Source: Imtechella halotolerans (GTDB lineage: Bacteria > Bacteroidota > Bacteroidia > Flavobacteriales > Flavobacteriaceae). Taken from it: a stretch of 64,000 nt of DNA. The translations under genes were made by a program, and so were the position numbers. The notes under the pieces were generated by a model, which worked only from the letters and a program-made list of their open reading frames with translations, was not told where the DNA came from and did no database searches. The stretch spans positions 2,761,501-2,825,500 of the forward strand of contig NZ_CP117969.2 of assembly GCF_028743515.2 (NCBI RefSeq). The letters run 5' to 3'. The number at the start of each line of letters is the position of its first letter. Position 1 is the stretch's first letter. Shown in pieces: positions 36,498 through 46,241 of the stretch.

Positions 36498-37073
36498 ATT
36501 AATTGGAGCTAAACTAGATTACAAGAGGAATATAGGATATTGTTAATGAGACACGAATAGCTAATATATAAAACCATTTAATCAATTAAAAGATTTTTAA
36601 TCAATGAGTTGTCTTTTAATTGAAAAATGAACTCGGTAGTCTTTTCTATCCTGTAATTTCTTGTTACCCCATTTAGCTTTTAAAGGTTGGCTCCTTCTAT
36701 GAAGGTAGTTTTATTATTTTCTTAAAACGATAAAATATGAAAATAAGTCTAAGACTGTTTTGAAATGGATGTTATCCTTTTGCATAGGAATTTAATTCTG
36801 AGGGGAAAAAATGTTTTAAATCTTTTTTTTTAATTGAAGGTAAAAGGTTCGGATTTGATTAGACTACAACTTAAATACGGTTATAAATGGAATAATTACA
36901 GGTCATTTTTACATTTTGTGTATCTTAGACATAGAAGTTATTTGATGTCTATTGGCTTGGATGTATGGGTTGTATACCATCAGTTATTACTCATATGGAA
37001 TAATTCATTTTCAATAAATGAAAATAGAAGATAAATCTAGTGGTGTTGATATCGGTAATTATTCTTTAATAAA
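36498..37073. other. Gene-free stretch of 576 bp
   Basis: No credible gene. An 11-bp inverted repeat CAATTAAAAGA/TCTTTTAATTG lies at 36583-36593 and 36612-36622, and a CCTTC-TAT-GAAGG hairpin at 36693-36705. A 66-codon frame at 36834-37034 has a codon pattern and composition unlike its neighbours and no family likeness. It probably carries the promoters of the divergent CocE and lipoprotein genes and possibly decayed DNA. Confidence 0.5.
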
Positions 37074-37079
37074 ATGACT

Positions 37080-37562
37080 ATGAGAATCACAGTATTACTC
37101 CTTTTGGTTTTAGTTATTGCTTGTGCCCAGACAAATGGTAAAAAGACCAATGCCGTTCCTGCCAAATCAAAAGCGCAGCCTGAATACGAGGTAGCCCTTC
37201 GATTTATTAGTGATTATGCTAGGTATTCTAATGATATGGATTCAGAAACAAGATTAATCGATTGGATAGGAAGTCGAAAAGATATTACTGATTCATTTAA
37301 ATCTGAATTAAGAAGAATTTTAGACGAAGCAGAAAAGGAATCTCCTGAAACTGGGCTAGGCTTTGATCCTGTAGTGGATGCTCAAGATTTTCCAAGTAGT
37401 TTTGAAATCGCTCAAACTGATGGAATGTACGTCGTAGTTAAGGGAATTGAATGGCCCGAGTTTAAATTAACCATTAGTGTTCGGAGTGTTGGAGGTAAAT
37501 GGTGTGTTGATGGAGCTGGCATTGTTAATATTCCTGAAAATAAAAGGATTCAACGCTACTGA
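37080..37562 (+). CDS. Hypothetical lipoprotein
   Basis: Unrecognised protein of about 160 residues. A lipoprotein signal peptide ends in a lipobox (LLLVLVIAC, Cys at position 15), with AQTNGKK after it, so the protein is probably anchored to a membrane. The mature part is helical (YEVALRFISDYARYSND, SFKSELRRILDEAEKE), followed by a beta segment ending VGGKWCVDGAGIVNIP, the pattern of small DUF3828/nuclear-transport-factor-like proteins. An in-frame ATG two codons earlier (37074) cannot be excluded. It is monocistronic and converges on tRNA-Asp. Confidence 0.65.
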   Translation: MRITVLLLLVLVIACAQTNGKKTNAVPAKSKAQPEYEVALRFISDYARYSNDMDSETRLIDWIGSRKDITDSFKSELRRILDEAEKESPETGLGFDPVVDAQDFPSSFEIAQTDGMYVVVKGIEWPEFKLTISVRSVGGKWCVDGAGIVNIPENKRIQRY

Positions 37563-37618
37563 TGGTGTTGAAAAGTGATCCCTTTATTTCTTGAATAAAT
37601 GCCAAACCTAATAAAAAC

Positions 37619-37646
37619 GAAAAAGCCCATCTTTCGATGAGCTTTT
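37619..37646 (-). terminator. Terminator after tRNA-Asp
   Basis: On the minus strand AAAAGCTCATC-GAAA-GATGGGCTTTTT forms an 11-bp stem with a GAAA tetraloop and a T-rich tail. Confidence 0.85.
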
Positions 37647-37648
37647 TG

Positions 37649-37722
37649 CGGTCTGGACGGGACTCGAACCCGCGACCCCCTGCGTGACAGGCAGGTATTC
37701 TAACCAACTGAACTACCAAACC
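37649..37722 (-). tRNA. tRNA-Asp, anticodon GTC
   Basis: 74-nt cloverleaf: acceptor GGTTTGG with CCAGACC (one G-U pair), D-arm GTTCAGTTGGTTAGAAT, anticodon stem CCTGC/GCAGG with loop CTGTCAC giving GTC, variable region GGGTC, T-arm GCGGG/CCCGT with TTCGAGT, and discriminator G as expected for Asp. The 3' CCA is not encoded. Confidence 0.97.
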
Positions 37723-37808
37723 AGTGCTTTATTGCGGTTGCAAATATACGCTCGTTTTTTAATTTGGCAAATATTTTTAAATAAAATATTACTTATTTTT
37801 TATGTGGA

Positions 37809-38741
37809 TTATTTAAACTTTTGCCTTTCAATTAAATAGGTGAGTAAAATTTTTTCAATATCTTTTGTGATATCAGCAGTTACATACTTTATTTTGTATT
37901 GAAGGCATTTCATTCGAATGGTATCCAAGTAAGCTTTTATTTGTTCGGTGTAGTTTTGTTGCACGTTTCCTGCAAAAATATTTACATATTCATCGGTTTC
38001 GAGATCAATAAATCTCTTTGGACGATTATCAAAATTAAAATTCACTTCAGTTGTATGGTCTAAAACATGAAAAAGGACGACTTCGTGCTTATTGTAAGTA
38101 AGGTGTCTTAAAGCTTCAAATAGTTTGTTTTCTTCTGTTTCTGTCTGTAACATATCTGTAAAAAGGATAACTAAACTACGACGGTGTAAGTTTTCAGCTA
38201 TTTGATGCAGAAAGGTGTAGGTATGTGTATGTTGCTGTTGAGGAGGAGAGGCATTAATAATGCTTTCCAATTTATTTAAGAGCATGTGGTGATGACGCTC
38301 ACTTCCTTTTTCTGGAGCATAAAATTCATATGTTTCAGCATAAACGCTCATGCCAATTGCATCCCTTTGTTTTTTTAGTAACTGCATTAGTGCTGCTGCG
38401 CTAAATGCGGAAAAACCAATCTTAGAAAGGTTGTTTATGTTATTGGGTTGTTTTAAAGGGTAATACATGGAAGATGAATTGTCCAGTATGATATGACAAC
38501 GCATATTCGTTTCTTCCTCGTACCTTTTGGTGTATAGTTTATCAGTCCTCGCAAATAATTTCCAATCAATATGCTTGGTGCTTTCCCCAGAATTGTAAAT
38601 TTTGTGTTCCGAAAACTCAGATGAAAAACCATGAAATGGGCTCTTATGCATTCCGCTTATAAAACCTTCTACTACTTTCTTAGCTAGAAGTTCCAGATGG
38701 TTTATGGTGCTTATATTATGAAGTTCTTGTTGAAGGTTCAT
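37809..38741 (-). CDS. DUF58 protein with a von Willebrand A-like domain
   Basis: Cytoplasmic protein of 310 residues. The DUF58 signature is HIDWKLFARTDKLYTKRYE (W..+AR....+.YE) at about 57-76. The remainder resembles a vWA fold with a MIDAS-like D-x-S-x-S in ILDNSSSMYY. These proteins usually pair with MoxR ATPases and Bat proteins, but no moxR lies in the window, so its partner is elsewhere or missing. It follows trxA on the same strand after an intervening terminator (38776-38807). Confidence 0.88.
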   Translation of the reverse strand: MNLQQELHNISTINHLELLAKKVVEGFISGMHKSPFHGFSSEFSEHKIYNSGESTKHIDWKLFARTDKLYTKRYEEETNMRCHIILDNSSSMYYPLKQPNNINNLSKIGFSAFSAAALMQLLKKQRDAIGMSVYAETYEFYAPEKGSERHHHMLLNKLESIINASPPQQQHTHTYTFLHQIAENLHRRSLVILFTDMLQTETEENKLFEALRHLTYNKHEVVLFHVLDHTTEVNFNFDNRPKRFIDLETDEYVNIFAGNVQQNYTEQIKAYLDTIRMKCLQYKIKYVTADITKDIEKILLTYLIERQKFK

Positions 38742-38775
38742 GAGTTAATAAATAATTGGGTAGGTCTATAAAAAT

Positions 38776-38810
38776 AAAAAAGGTTTGGCAAGCTGCCAAA
38801 CCTTTTTAAA
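38776..38810. terminator. Terminator after trxA
   Basis: Stem AAAAGGTTTGGCA/TGCCAAACCTTTT around a 3-base AGC loop, with A and T runs on both sides; on the minus strand it follows the trxA stop. Confidence 0.85.
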
Positions 38811-38828
38811 TTATCATAAAGGCTGTTC

Positions 38829-39146
38829 TTACAACAAAGCGTCCAATGCTTCAGTGTAGGTATTTTTAGGTGCTACACCTACTTGTCTACCTACGACCTC
38901 TCCATTTTGGAATACCAATACTGTAGGGATGTTACGAACTCCATATTTGGCCGCAAATTCTTGATGTGCATCGACATCTACCTTTCCAATAACTGCTTTT
39001 CCTTGGTATTCTTCACTTATTTGGTCAATTACTGGACCTACCATACGGCAAGGACCACACCAAGCAGCCCAAAAATCTACTAATACAGGTTTGTCACTTT
39101 TTAAAACTACTTCTTCGAAAGTAGCATCGGTTATCTCCAGAGCCAT
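38829..39146 (-). CDS. trxA: Thioredoxin
   Basis: Disulfide reductase of 105 residues with the active site WCGPC at 29-33 (VDFWAAWCGPCRMVGP) and the cis-Pro segment RNIPTVLVF. There is no signal peptide, so it is cytoplasmic. The buried Asp (D24) and the GKVDVDAHQEFAAKYGV segment are standard. It follows dnaE on the same strand after about 130 bp, with its own terminator downstream. Confidence 0.98.
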   Translation of the reverse strand: MALEITDATFEEVVLKSDKPVLVDFWAAWCGPCRMVGPVIDQISEEYQGKAVIGKVDVDAHQEFAAKYGVRNIPTVLVFQNGEVVGRQVGVAPKNTYTEALDALL

Positions 39147-39277
39147 AGTATTGTCTTTTAAGGTTATTACTGTTTTCTTTTATAACGATTATCTCGCAAA
39201 TTTACATATTTATTTCGGCCTCTCCACAGCAGTACGATTAGTTTTTGTTATATTGCTATAAGTGAGGTGTAAGACCG

Positions 39278-42200
39278 TTAATTTAGTTTGAAAATAAAAT
39301 CTTGACTACGCAATATATCAATTAAATCTGAATTGATATTTACTTTTAGCTTTCTGCTTTGCATAGTCAATTTTACATCTTCATCTAGCTTGTAAACCGA
39401 AAAATAAAGCTGGTGTTCTCCGCCATGGTCTCTTACTGCTTGTTTAAGAACATCAATTTTGTTTGGCTTAATATCTTCGACATTGAGATGTATGGTGATT
39501 TTTTTGGCAAATTGTTGCATTACATCTTGCAGTTGCATCATTGTATTATACTGTAAACGTGGTTCACTACGTTCGCCCGTCTCCTTTTTGATAAAACCTT
39601 CACGCACATATAATCTAAGGTAGATGAATGAATTAATTAGAAGGAAGTGTCTGAATTTAAGGTAATCCTCATTAAACAGTCTAAACTCATAAGAATCATT
39701 GTAGTCTTCCACAGTGAATGCGGCCCAACCTTTTCCATTTTTAGAAGTGCGATGTTGTATATCGGTTATTACTCCAGCTATTGATACTTCTCTGTTTACT
39801 AATCGTGTAAGTTCTCGCAGGTCTGAAAGTGAGGCATTACAAAAGTATTTTATTTCGGTCTTGAAATCATCCAAAGGATGTCCTGATATATATATACCAA
39901 CAACCTCTTTTTCGCGTTTTAACTTTTCCATAGTGCCCCAAGTATCGCAAGGAGGTACGACAGGTTCTGGAATTTGTACCTCACTCATTTCTCCAAAAAG
40001 ACTCACTTGGGCAGAATTCTCATTTTCCTGCATCTTGGCACCATATCTTAAAGCTTTTTCTAGAAAGGTGATACCATCGCCTTCATCATGGAAATACTGT
40101 GCTCTATGTGTGTCTTCAAAAGAGTCAAAACCACCCGCAAGTGCTATGTTTTCGAAGGCTTTTTTGTTTGCTGATCTTAGATCAATACGTTTGGCCATAT
40201 CAAACACAGATCTGTATGGACTAGTCTTTCTATTTTCTACAATAGTGTCTACAGCACCTTTTCCTACACCTTTAATGGCCCCCATTCCAAAGCGAATTGC
40301 ATTGTCTTTATTTACTGTGAATTTATGAAACGATTCGTTAACATCAGGACCTAATACCTCTAAGCCCATTCGTTTACATTCTTCTAAAAAGAAAGAAACT
40401 TGTTTGATATCATTCATATTGTTGGAAAGTACAGCAGCCATATACTCTGCAGGATAATGTGCTTTTAGGTAGGCTGTTTGATATGCAATCCATGCATAAC
40501 AAGTTGAGTGTGATTTGTTGAAAGCATATTGCGCAAAAGCAGTCCAGTCCTTCCATATTTTTTCAAGTTTATCTTCAGGATGTCCTTTTTTTACGGCTCC
40601 TTCAATAAACTTAGATTTCATTTTTTCAAGGACATCTATAAGCTTTTTTCCCATTGCCTTACGTAATACGTCTGCATCACCCTTAGAAAATCCTGCTAGT
40701 TTTTGTGATAACAACATCACCTGCTCTTGGTATACAGTAATTCCATAGGTTTCTGCTAAGTATTCTTCCATTGCAGGCAGGTCATATTCTATAGCTTCTT
40801 CTCCATTTTTACGACGAACAAAACTTGGGATATACTCCAAAGGGCCAGGGCGATATAAGGCGTTCATAGCAATTAGATCGCCAAAAACGGTAGGCTTTAG
40901 CTCCTTCATGTATTTTTGCATTCCAGGAGATTCGTATTGGAAGATACCAACTGTTTCTCCTCGTTGGAATAGTTCGTATGTTTTTACGTCATCAATAGGG
41001 AATTGTTCTGGGTCAAGAGTTATGTTGTGTCGGTATTTAACTAACTTAACTGTATCTTTAATAAGGGTAAGGGTTTTGAGCCCTAGGAAGTCCATTTTCA
41101 GCAAGCCTGCGCTCTCTGCAACGGCATTGTCGAATTGTGTGACATAGAGGTCGGAGTCTTTGGCTGTTGTTACTGGAACAAAGTTGGTTATATCATCTGG
41201 AGTAATAATAACACCACAAGCATGTATTCCTGTGTTTCTAAGCGAGCCTTCTAATATTTTTGCTTGTTGAATTGTCTCTCCTGCAAGAGAGTTTTCTTGA
41301 GCAATGTCAATTAGTTCTTTAACTCGTTCAAATTCATCGGATGATTTTAGAGCCTTTTTTATTTCATCATCATTTTCTGATAAAAATCGGGCTAGGTTCC
41401 ATTTAGACGGCATCATGCCGGGTATCAACTTAGCAATTCGGTCTGCATCTCCTAGAGGAAGGTCAAGAACACGAGCAGTATCTCGTATGGCAGACTTTGT
41501 GGCCATTTTACCGTAAGTAATAATCTGTGCTACTTGATTAGCTCCATATTTATTGATAACATAATCCATAACTAAAGCTCGCCCTTCATCGTCAAAATCT
41601 ATATCAATATCGGGCATGCTTACTCGGTCAGGATTCAAAAATCGCTCAAATAGGAGATCGTATTTAATTGGATCAATGTTGGTTATTCCTAGGCAATAGG
41701 CAACTGCAGACCCAGCTGCTGATCCACGTCCTGGACCAACTGAAACGCCCATTTCTCGGGCTGCAGCAATAAAATCCTGTACAATTAGGAAGTATCCAGG
41801 GTATCCAGTGTTTTCAATAACCTGGAGCTCGAAATCAAGACGTTCTTCAATTTCAACTGTTATTTCGGCATATCTTTTTTTTGCACCTTCATATGTGAGA
41901 TGTCTTAAGTATTTATTTTCACCTCTTTTACCACCGTCTTGATTATCTTCATTCACTTGAAACTCTTCTGGAATATCAAACTTTGGAAGGAGTACTTCAC
42001 GAGCTAATTCATAGGGCGTTATTTTATCAATGATATCCTGAATGTTCATGATGGCTTCAGGTAAATCTTTGAATAGCGTTTTCATTTCATTACCACTCTT
42101 AAAGTAATACTCCTGATTAGGCATTCCGAAACGATAACCTCTACCACGTCCAATAGGAGTGGATTGTTTTTCACCATCTTTTACACATAATAAAATATCA

Positions 42201-43675
42201 TGAGCATTAGCATCTTCTTTCTTAATGTAGTAGGTGTTATTAGTAGCTACTAATTTCACATTGTGCTTACGAGAAAAGTCTATAAGAACCTGATTGACGC
42301 GATTTTCATCTTCTTGATTATGGCGCATGATTTCTATGTATAGATCATCACCAAATTGCTCTTTCCACCAAAGCAATGCCTCTTCTGCCTGAGTTTCACC
42401 TATATTTAGGACTTTACTTGGAATCTCTCCATAGAGATTCCCTGTTAGCACCATTATGTCTTCCTTATATTGGGCAACTACCTGCTTGTCAATTCTAGGA
42501 ACATAATAGAATCCTTGGGTATAGGCAATGGAAGCCATCTTAGCTAGATTATGATAACCATTTTTGTTTTTAGCTAAGAAAACTACTTGGTACCCATTGT
42601 CCTTTCGTGTTTTGTCAGTATGATCTTCACAGATGTAATATTCACAACCAACTATTGGTGTTAGTATAACCTCTTCGGGAGGTAGTCCTTCTGCTATGGC
42701 TGCTTCATTCTTGGCTTTAGCTGCTTTATTGTGATAACCGATACTGCTTACGAATTGAAAGGCACCCATCATGTTAGCCATGTCTGTTAATGCTACAGCA
42801 GGCATTTTGTTTTGAACCGCAGCTTTTATTAGATCTTGTACACTCGCTGTAGATTGTAAAACAGAGAATTGTGAATGATTATGAAGGTGTGCAAAATTTA
42901 CCTGTGCAAGTTCTTTTATGTTTTGGTTAATTTCTTCCTTTGAAAGTCTATTGTCTGTTTTTTCAGCTAATAGTCGTTCGCGTATTTTTTCTGAAGCTGC
43001 TTTTAGATTAATGTGTTTTAATCCAATAAGCTGAATTTGGCTATTATTGGCCTGTTGGAAGGTTTCAAGGTATTCACTAGGAAGTTGATCGGTAGTAAAT
43101 CCTTCCCCTATTCTCAAAAGCTCAAAAAAGCATCGAGTAGTTGCTTCAACATCAGCAGTGGCATTGTGCGCCTCTGCAAAAGGTTGTTGGAAAAGAAATT
43201 CATGAAGTTCAGTAAGTGTAGGTAGTTTAAAACGTCCACCTCGTCCACCTGGAATTTTACAAAGTTCAGCAGTGAGTTCAGTACATGTATCTAAAATAGG
43301 TAGGTTTTCTAGAGTAGTTTCTATTCCTGCTCTGTATAATTCGGCTCCCATTATGTTGATATCAAAGCTAACATTTTGGCCTACTACATAAGTTGCTTTT
43401 GATAAAGCTTCTTTGAATAGATGGAGGACCTCACTATTAGTGATTCCTTCTTCTTTAGCTAACTCCGTGGAAATACCATGAACTTTTTCAGCATCATAGG
43501 GAATATTGAATCCTTCAGGTTTTATAAGATAGTCCTGATGTTCGATAAGTTTTCCGGTAGCGTCGTGTAATTGCCAGGCTATTTGGACAGCACGTGGCCA
43601 GTTATCCACATCGCTAATGGGTGCATCCCAACGCTTGGGTAATCCGGTGGTTTCTGTGTCGAAAATCAGGTACAT
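39278..43675 (-). CDS. dnaE: DNA polymerase III alpha subunit with fused proofreading exonuclease
   Basis: Replicative polymerase of 1465 residues. The first ~200 residues are a DnaQ-like exonuclease with a complete DEDDh set: D6 and E8 (FDTETTG), D105 (NVSFDI), H170 and D175 (AHNATADVEAT). Then follow a PHP domain (FAHLHNHSQFSVL), the C-family polymerase palm with PDIDIDFDDE and SVGPGRGSAAGSA, the tandem helix-hairpin-helix region, and a C-terminal OB domain (VSIAGVITDIQHR). The exonuclease fusion is known in Bacteroidota DnaE and differs from the E. coli arrangement, where DnaQ is separate. It lies upstream of trxA. Confidence 0.97.
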   Translation of the reverse strand: MYLIFDTETTGLPKRWDAPISDVDNWPRAVQIAWQLHDATGKLIEHQDYLIKPEGFNIPYDAEKVHGISTELAKEEGITNSEVLHLFKEALSKATYVVGQNVSFDINIMGAELYRAGIETTLENLPILDTCTELTAELCKIPGGRGGRFKLPTLTELHEFLFQQPFAEAHNATADVEATTRCFFELLRIGEGFTTDQLPSEYLETFQQANNSQIQLIGLKHINLKAASEKIRERLLAEKTDNRLSKEEINQNIKELAQVNFAHLHNHSQFSVLQSTASVQDLIKAAVQNKMPAVALTDMANMMGAFQFVSSIGYHNKAAKAKNEAAIAEGLPPEEVILTPIVGCEYYICEDHTDKTRKDNGYQVVFLAKNKNGYHNLAKMASIAYTQGFYYVPRIDKQVVAQYKEDIMVLTGNLYGEIPSKVLNIGETQAEEALLWWKEQFGDDLYIEIMRHNQEDENRVNQVLIDFSRKHNVKLVATNNTYYIKKEDANAHDILLCVKDGEKQSTPIGRGRGYRFGMPNQEYYFKSGNEMKTLFKDLPEAIMNIQDIIDKITPYELAREVLLPKFDIPEEFQVNEDNQDGGKRGENKYLRHLTYEGAKKRYAEITVEIEERLDFELQVIENTGYPGYFLIVQDFIAAAREMGVSVGPGRGSAAGSAVAYCLGITNIDPIKYDLLFERFLNPDRVSMPDIDIDFDDEGRALVMDYVINKYGANQVAQIITYGKMATKSAIRDTARVLDLPLGDADRIAKLIPGMMPSKWNLARFLSENDDEIKKALKSSDEFERVKELIDIAQENSLAGETIQQAKILEGSLRNTGIHACGVIITPDDITNFVPVTTAKDSDLYVTQFDNAVAESAGLLKMDFLGLKTLTLIKDTVKLVKYRHNITLDPEQFPIDDVKTYELFQRGETVGIFQYESPGMQKYMKELKPTVFGDLIAMNALYRPGPLEYIPSFVRRKNGEEAIEYDLPAMEEYLAETYGITVYQEQVMLLSQKLAGFSKGDADVLRKAMGKKLIDVLEKMKSKFIEGAVKKGHPEDKLEKIWKDWTAFAQYAFNKSHSTCYAWIAYQTAYLKAHYPAEYMAAVLSNNMNDIKQVSFFLEECKRMGLEVLGPDVNESFHKFTVNKDNAIRFGMGAIKGVGKGAVDTIVENRKTSPYRSVFDMAKRIDLRSANKKAFENIALAGGFDSFEDTHRAQYFHDEGDGITFLEKALRYGAKMQENENSAQVSLFGEMSEVQIPEPVVPPCDTWGTMEKLKREKEVVGIYISGHPLDDFKTEIKYFCNASLSDLRELTRLVNREVSIAGVITDIQHRTSKNGKGWAAFTVEDYNDSYEFRLFNEDYLKFRHFLLINSFIYLRLYVREGFIKKETGERSEPRLQYNTMMQLQDVMQQFAKKITIHLNVEDIKPNKIDVLKQAVRDHGGEHQLYFSVYKLDEDVKLTMQSRKLKVNINSDLIDILRSQDFIFKLN

Positions 43676-43865
43676 AGGGTATTGAATATTAAGTCTTTGT
43701 GATTTTGGAATATTAGCGTTAAAATTACAGATAATTTTTAGGGTGCTAAAGCAGAGTTTTGATGAGTTATTAACGACTCAAAATTTATGAGAGGTTGTTA
43801 ATTAAATGTAAGGGGTAACTGAAATAGATAAAATCTTTTGTAGTTTCGTTGTAAACAGTTGCATT

Positions 43866-44369
43866 ATGGATATAGTACTGGTTATTATGGGTTTTCTTTG
43901 TGTGGTACTAGGGGTTTTAGGAAGTATACTTCCGGCATTACCTGGCCCTCCTATCAGTTGGGTGGGATTATTGTTGTTATACCTCACAGATACTGTGGCT
44001 ACGAATTGGTGGTTTTTGGGAATTACATTAGCAGTAGTTATAATTGTTTCTGTACTTGATTACACCATTCCAATAGCAGGCACAAAACGTTTTGGAGGAA
44101 GTAAGGCGGGAATGATTGGTACTACAATTGGTCTTGTAGTTGCATTGTTTGTGCCTATTTTTGGGTTATTTGGAATTATTATATGGCCATTCATAGGAGC
44201 ATTGGTAGGCGAGTTAATTAATAAATCAGATTCAAAGAATGCATTGAAAGCTGCTTTTGGCTCCTTTTTAGGTTTTGTGGCATCTACAATGTTAAAGTTT
44301 ATAGTGTCAATAGTATATTTAGGATTTTTTATTAAAACTACAATTCAACATGGATCATCTTGGTTTTAG
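43866..44369 (+). CDS. DUF456 membrane protein
   Basis: Small integral membrane protein of 167 residues with four hydrophobic segments. The family's Gly-rich motif GSILPALPGPPISWVGLLLL is at 20-39 and GGSKAGMIGTTIGLVVALFV at 78-97, near the second and third helices. DUF456 proteins are of unknown function, sometimes annotated as having a glycine-zipper-like domain. It diverges from dnaE across about 190 bp. Confidence 0.9.
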   Translation: MDIVLVIMGFLCVVLGVLGSILPALPGPPISWVGLLLLYLTDTVATNWWFLGITLAVVIIVSVLDYTIPIAGTKRFGGSKAGMIGTTIGLVVALFVPIFGLFGIIIWPFIGALVGELINKSDSKNALKAAFGSFLGFVASTMLKFIVSIVYLGFFIKTTIQHGSSWF

Positions 44370-44468
44370 GTATCTCTTAAATTTTATCTTTACTTAACAG
44401 AACGATAAACCTTATTTTTTTGACAGGAGTAAAATAATTCATCTTTTTACACCCTTGTGGCAAAAGAG

Positions 44469-45056
44469 ATGAAAAGACCCCTTTCAACAATTTCTTCTGA
44501 AGAACTTAGCTTGAGGTTAAGCCAAAAGGACAGTTTGGCTTTTGAAGAAGTGTATGAGCGATATTGGAAAAGATTGTATGTATATGCGTATAAGATTTAT
44601 GAGGATGAGGCTATCTGTGAAGATATAGTGCAAGAGGTCTTTATTAGTCTATGGGAAAAAGCCTCAGTTACTTTTATTGAACATTTAGAAGGATACCTAT
44701 ATCAAGCTGTGAAATACAAGGTTGCCGATACACTTAAAAAGCTTCGTTTTACTTATATTCACGATGAGGTGCTGGCTTCGTTAGATTCTGTCACTTCTCT
44801 GTATTCTACTAATTATCATGAATTAGAAGAAGAGGTTTTTCATGCCATGGAATCATTACCCTCTAAGTGTAAAGAGGTCTTTTATCTTAGTAGATTTAAA
44901 CATCTTTCAAATGCTGAGATAGCAAATAGACTTAATATTTCAATTCGGACTGTGGAGACACATATCAGTCATGCCTTGCGTCATCTTCGTAGTAATCTAC
45001 AAATCGTTCCTTCAGTAGTTTTTGTTTTTGTTGCGCTTATGTTGTCTAAAAGTTAA
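44469..45056 (+). CDS. ECF sigma factor (SusCD-associated, Bacteroidota type)
   Basis: RNA polymerase sigma factor of about 195 residues from the ATG at 44469; a GTG four codons earlier (44457) is also in frame. Region 2 contains AFEEVYERYWKRLYVYAYKI and EDIVQEVFISLWEKA. Region 4 is a helix-turn-helix, FKHLSNAEIANRLNISIRTV, continuing HISHALRHLR. The hydrophobic C-terminal tail (VVFVFVALML) is typical of the SusC-linked group. It is followed at 95 bp by its FecR-like anti-sigma factor and then susC, so it is likely to switch this locus on when the ligand is present. Confidence 0.93.
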   Translation: MKRPLSTISSEELSLRLSQKDSLAFEEVYERYWKRLYVYAYKIYEDEAICEDIVQEVFISLWEKASVTFIEHLEGYLYQAVKYKVADTLKKLRFTYIHDEVLASLDSVTSLYSTNYHELEEEVFHAMESLPSKCKEVFYLSRFKHLSNAEIANRLNISIRTVETHISHALRHLRSNLQIVPSVVFVFVALMLSKS

Positions 45057-45150
45057 GAAAAATAAGCTGTTTTAATTCTGTATTAAGACTGCTGTTTTTT
45101 CTATTTGTGACTACGTGTTCCATCCTTTATTTTCGACTTACTGTTGAATA

Positions 45151-46125
45151 ATGAAATTATTTCCATTGAATAAAGATGCATTTATGAGGTTGGCCTATAG
45201 GTATTCAAAAGATCTATGTTCAACTAAAGAGAAAGAAGTTTTTGAGCATTTTTTAACTGCACTTCAAGAACGAAAACTTAATTGGGAGCTTACCGATGAA
45301 GATGCTAGTCGTATGCGCATGCTCTTACATATTAAACAGCGAATAGATGAGCAATCTAATCTTCGGTATACTATTGTACGAATAGCTGCGGCCATTGCAT
45401 TTTTAGTTACTATGATTTCAATGGGTTACTATTTTGTTACTAGTCCGAGTATGATTGAAGAGGTGACTTATGATGGTCAAAAAAGAGAAGTTATTTTACC
45501 AGATGGATCCCTCGTGGTATTAAATTCGGGAAGTATAGTGCGTTATCCTAGCCGGTTTACAGATTCTCGAACGGTTACCTTAGAAGGGGAAGCTTTTTTT
45601 CAGGTGGTTAAAGATAGCTCGAAGCCTTTTGTAGTCGTAACGAAATTAATGCATACAAAAGTCTTAGGAACTTCATTCAATGTCTCTGCCTACAAGGATA
45701 GAGATTCACGTGTTAATGTAATGAGTGGAAAAGTGGCAGTACAAGCTGAGAATAGTCCAAATGAACAAGTAATTTTGAAGGCCAATGAACAGGTGCTTGT
45801 ATCTCAAAGAACTAAGCATTTATTTGTAACTGAAGAGCCTGCGGGTCGTTATTCAAGTTGGAGGCTGCAAACATTAGAATTTGATAACGCCACTCTGAAA
45901 GAAGTTGCTTTTATTCTTGAACAGAAGTATGGAGTTACCATTCTATTTGATACTAATCATATTTCTGATTTGAAATTGACAGGAGTTTATAAATCTCCTA
46001 AAATAGAAAATGTATTGGAAAGTATCTCTTTTTTAAAAGGAGTGAAGTACCGTTATACTGACCCTTATACCATAATTTGGTATTATCCCTCCACACAAAA
46101 TCTCCAAAAAAAGAAGCCTATGTAA
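45151..46125 (+). CDS. FecR-family anti-sigma factor
   Basis: Inner-membrane regulator of 324 residues. A cytoplasmic N-terminal region (1-75) would hold the sigma factor. One membrane helix (about 76-97, IVRIAAAIAFLVTMISMGYYFV) leads to the periplasmic FecR domain (VTYDGQKREVILPDGSLVVL, FFQVVKDSSKPFVVVT, VLGTSFNVSAY) and a C-terminal DUF4974/STN-like domain (LEFDNATLKEVAFILEQKYGV). The C-terminal part would contact the STN domain of the partner SusC. It sits between the sigma factor and susC. Confidence 0.93.
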   Translation: MKLFPLNKDAFMRLAYRYSKDLCSTKEKEVFEHFLTALQERKLNWELTDEDASRMRMLLHIKQRIDEQSNLRYTIVRIAAAIAFLVTMISMGYYFVTSPSMIEEVTYDGQKREVILPDGSLVVLNSGSIVRYPSRFTDSRTVTLEGEAFFQVVKDSSKPFVVVTKLMHTKVLGTSFNVSAYKDRDSRVNVMSGKVAVQAENSPNEQVILKANEQVLVSQRTKHLFVTEEPAGRYSSWRLQTLEFDNATLKEVAFILEQKYGVTILFDTNHISDLKLTGVYKSPKIENVLESISFLKGVKYRYTDPYTIIWYYPSTQNLQKKKPM

Positions 46126-46142
46126 CACTTTAAAATTAAAAA

Positions 46143-46168
46143 ACCCGCTTTGCTGCAACAAAACGGGC
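46143..46168 (+). other. Hairpin in the susC leader
   Basis: CCCG-C-TTTG pairs with CAAA-A-CGGG around a CTGCAA loop. On the plus strand no T tract follows, so it is not a standard terminator; it could limit read-through or act in susC translation control. Confidence 0.3.
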
Positions 46169-46241
46169 CAAAAACTTCAGTAAAAACTAAAGCTAATAAA
46201 TTGAATTATAAAAGATTTCGAAAAAATTTTACAACCAATCC

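Noticed and set aside
36834-37034. 66-codon frame in the empty stretch before the lipoprotein gene
   Set aside because: Composition (many Tyr, His, Trp) and start context are unlike neighbouring genes; no recognisable domain.
39714-40328. Long opposite-strand frame inside dnaE
   Set aside because: It lies entirely under a conserved polymerase region; such antisense frames arise from codon bias.
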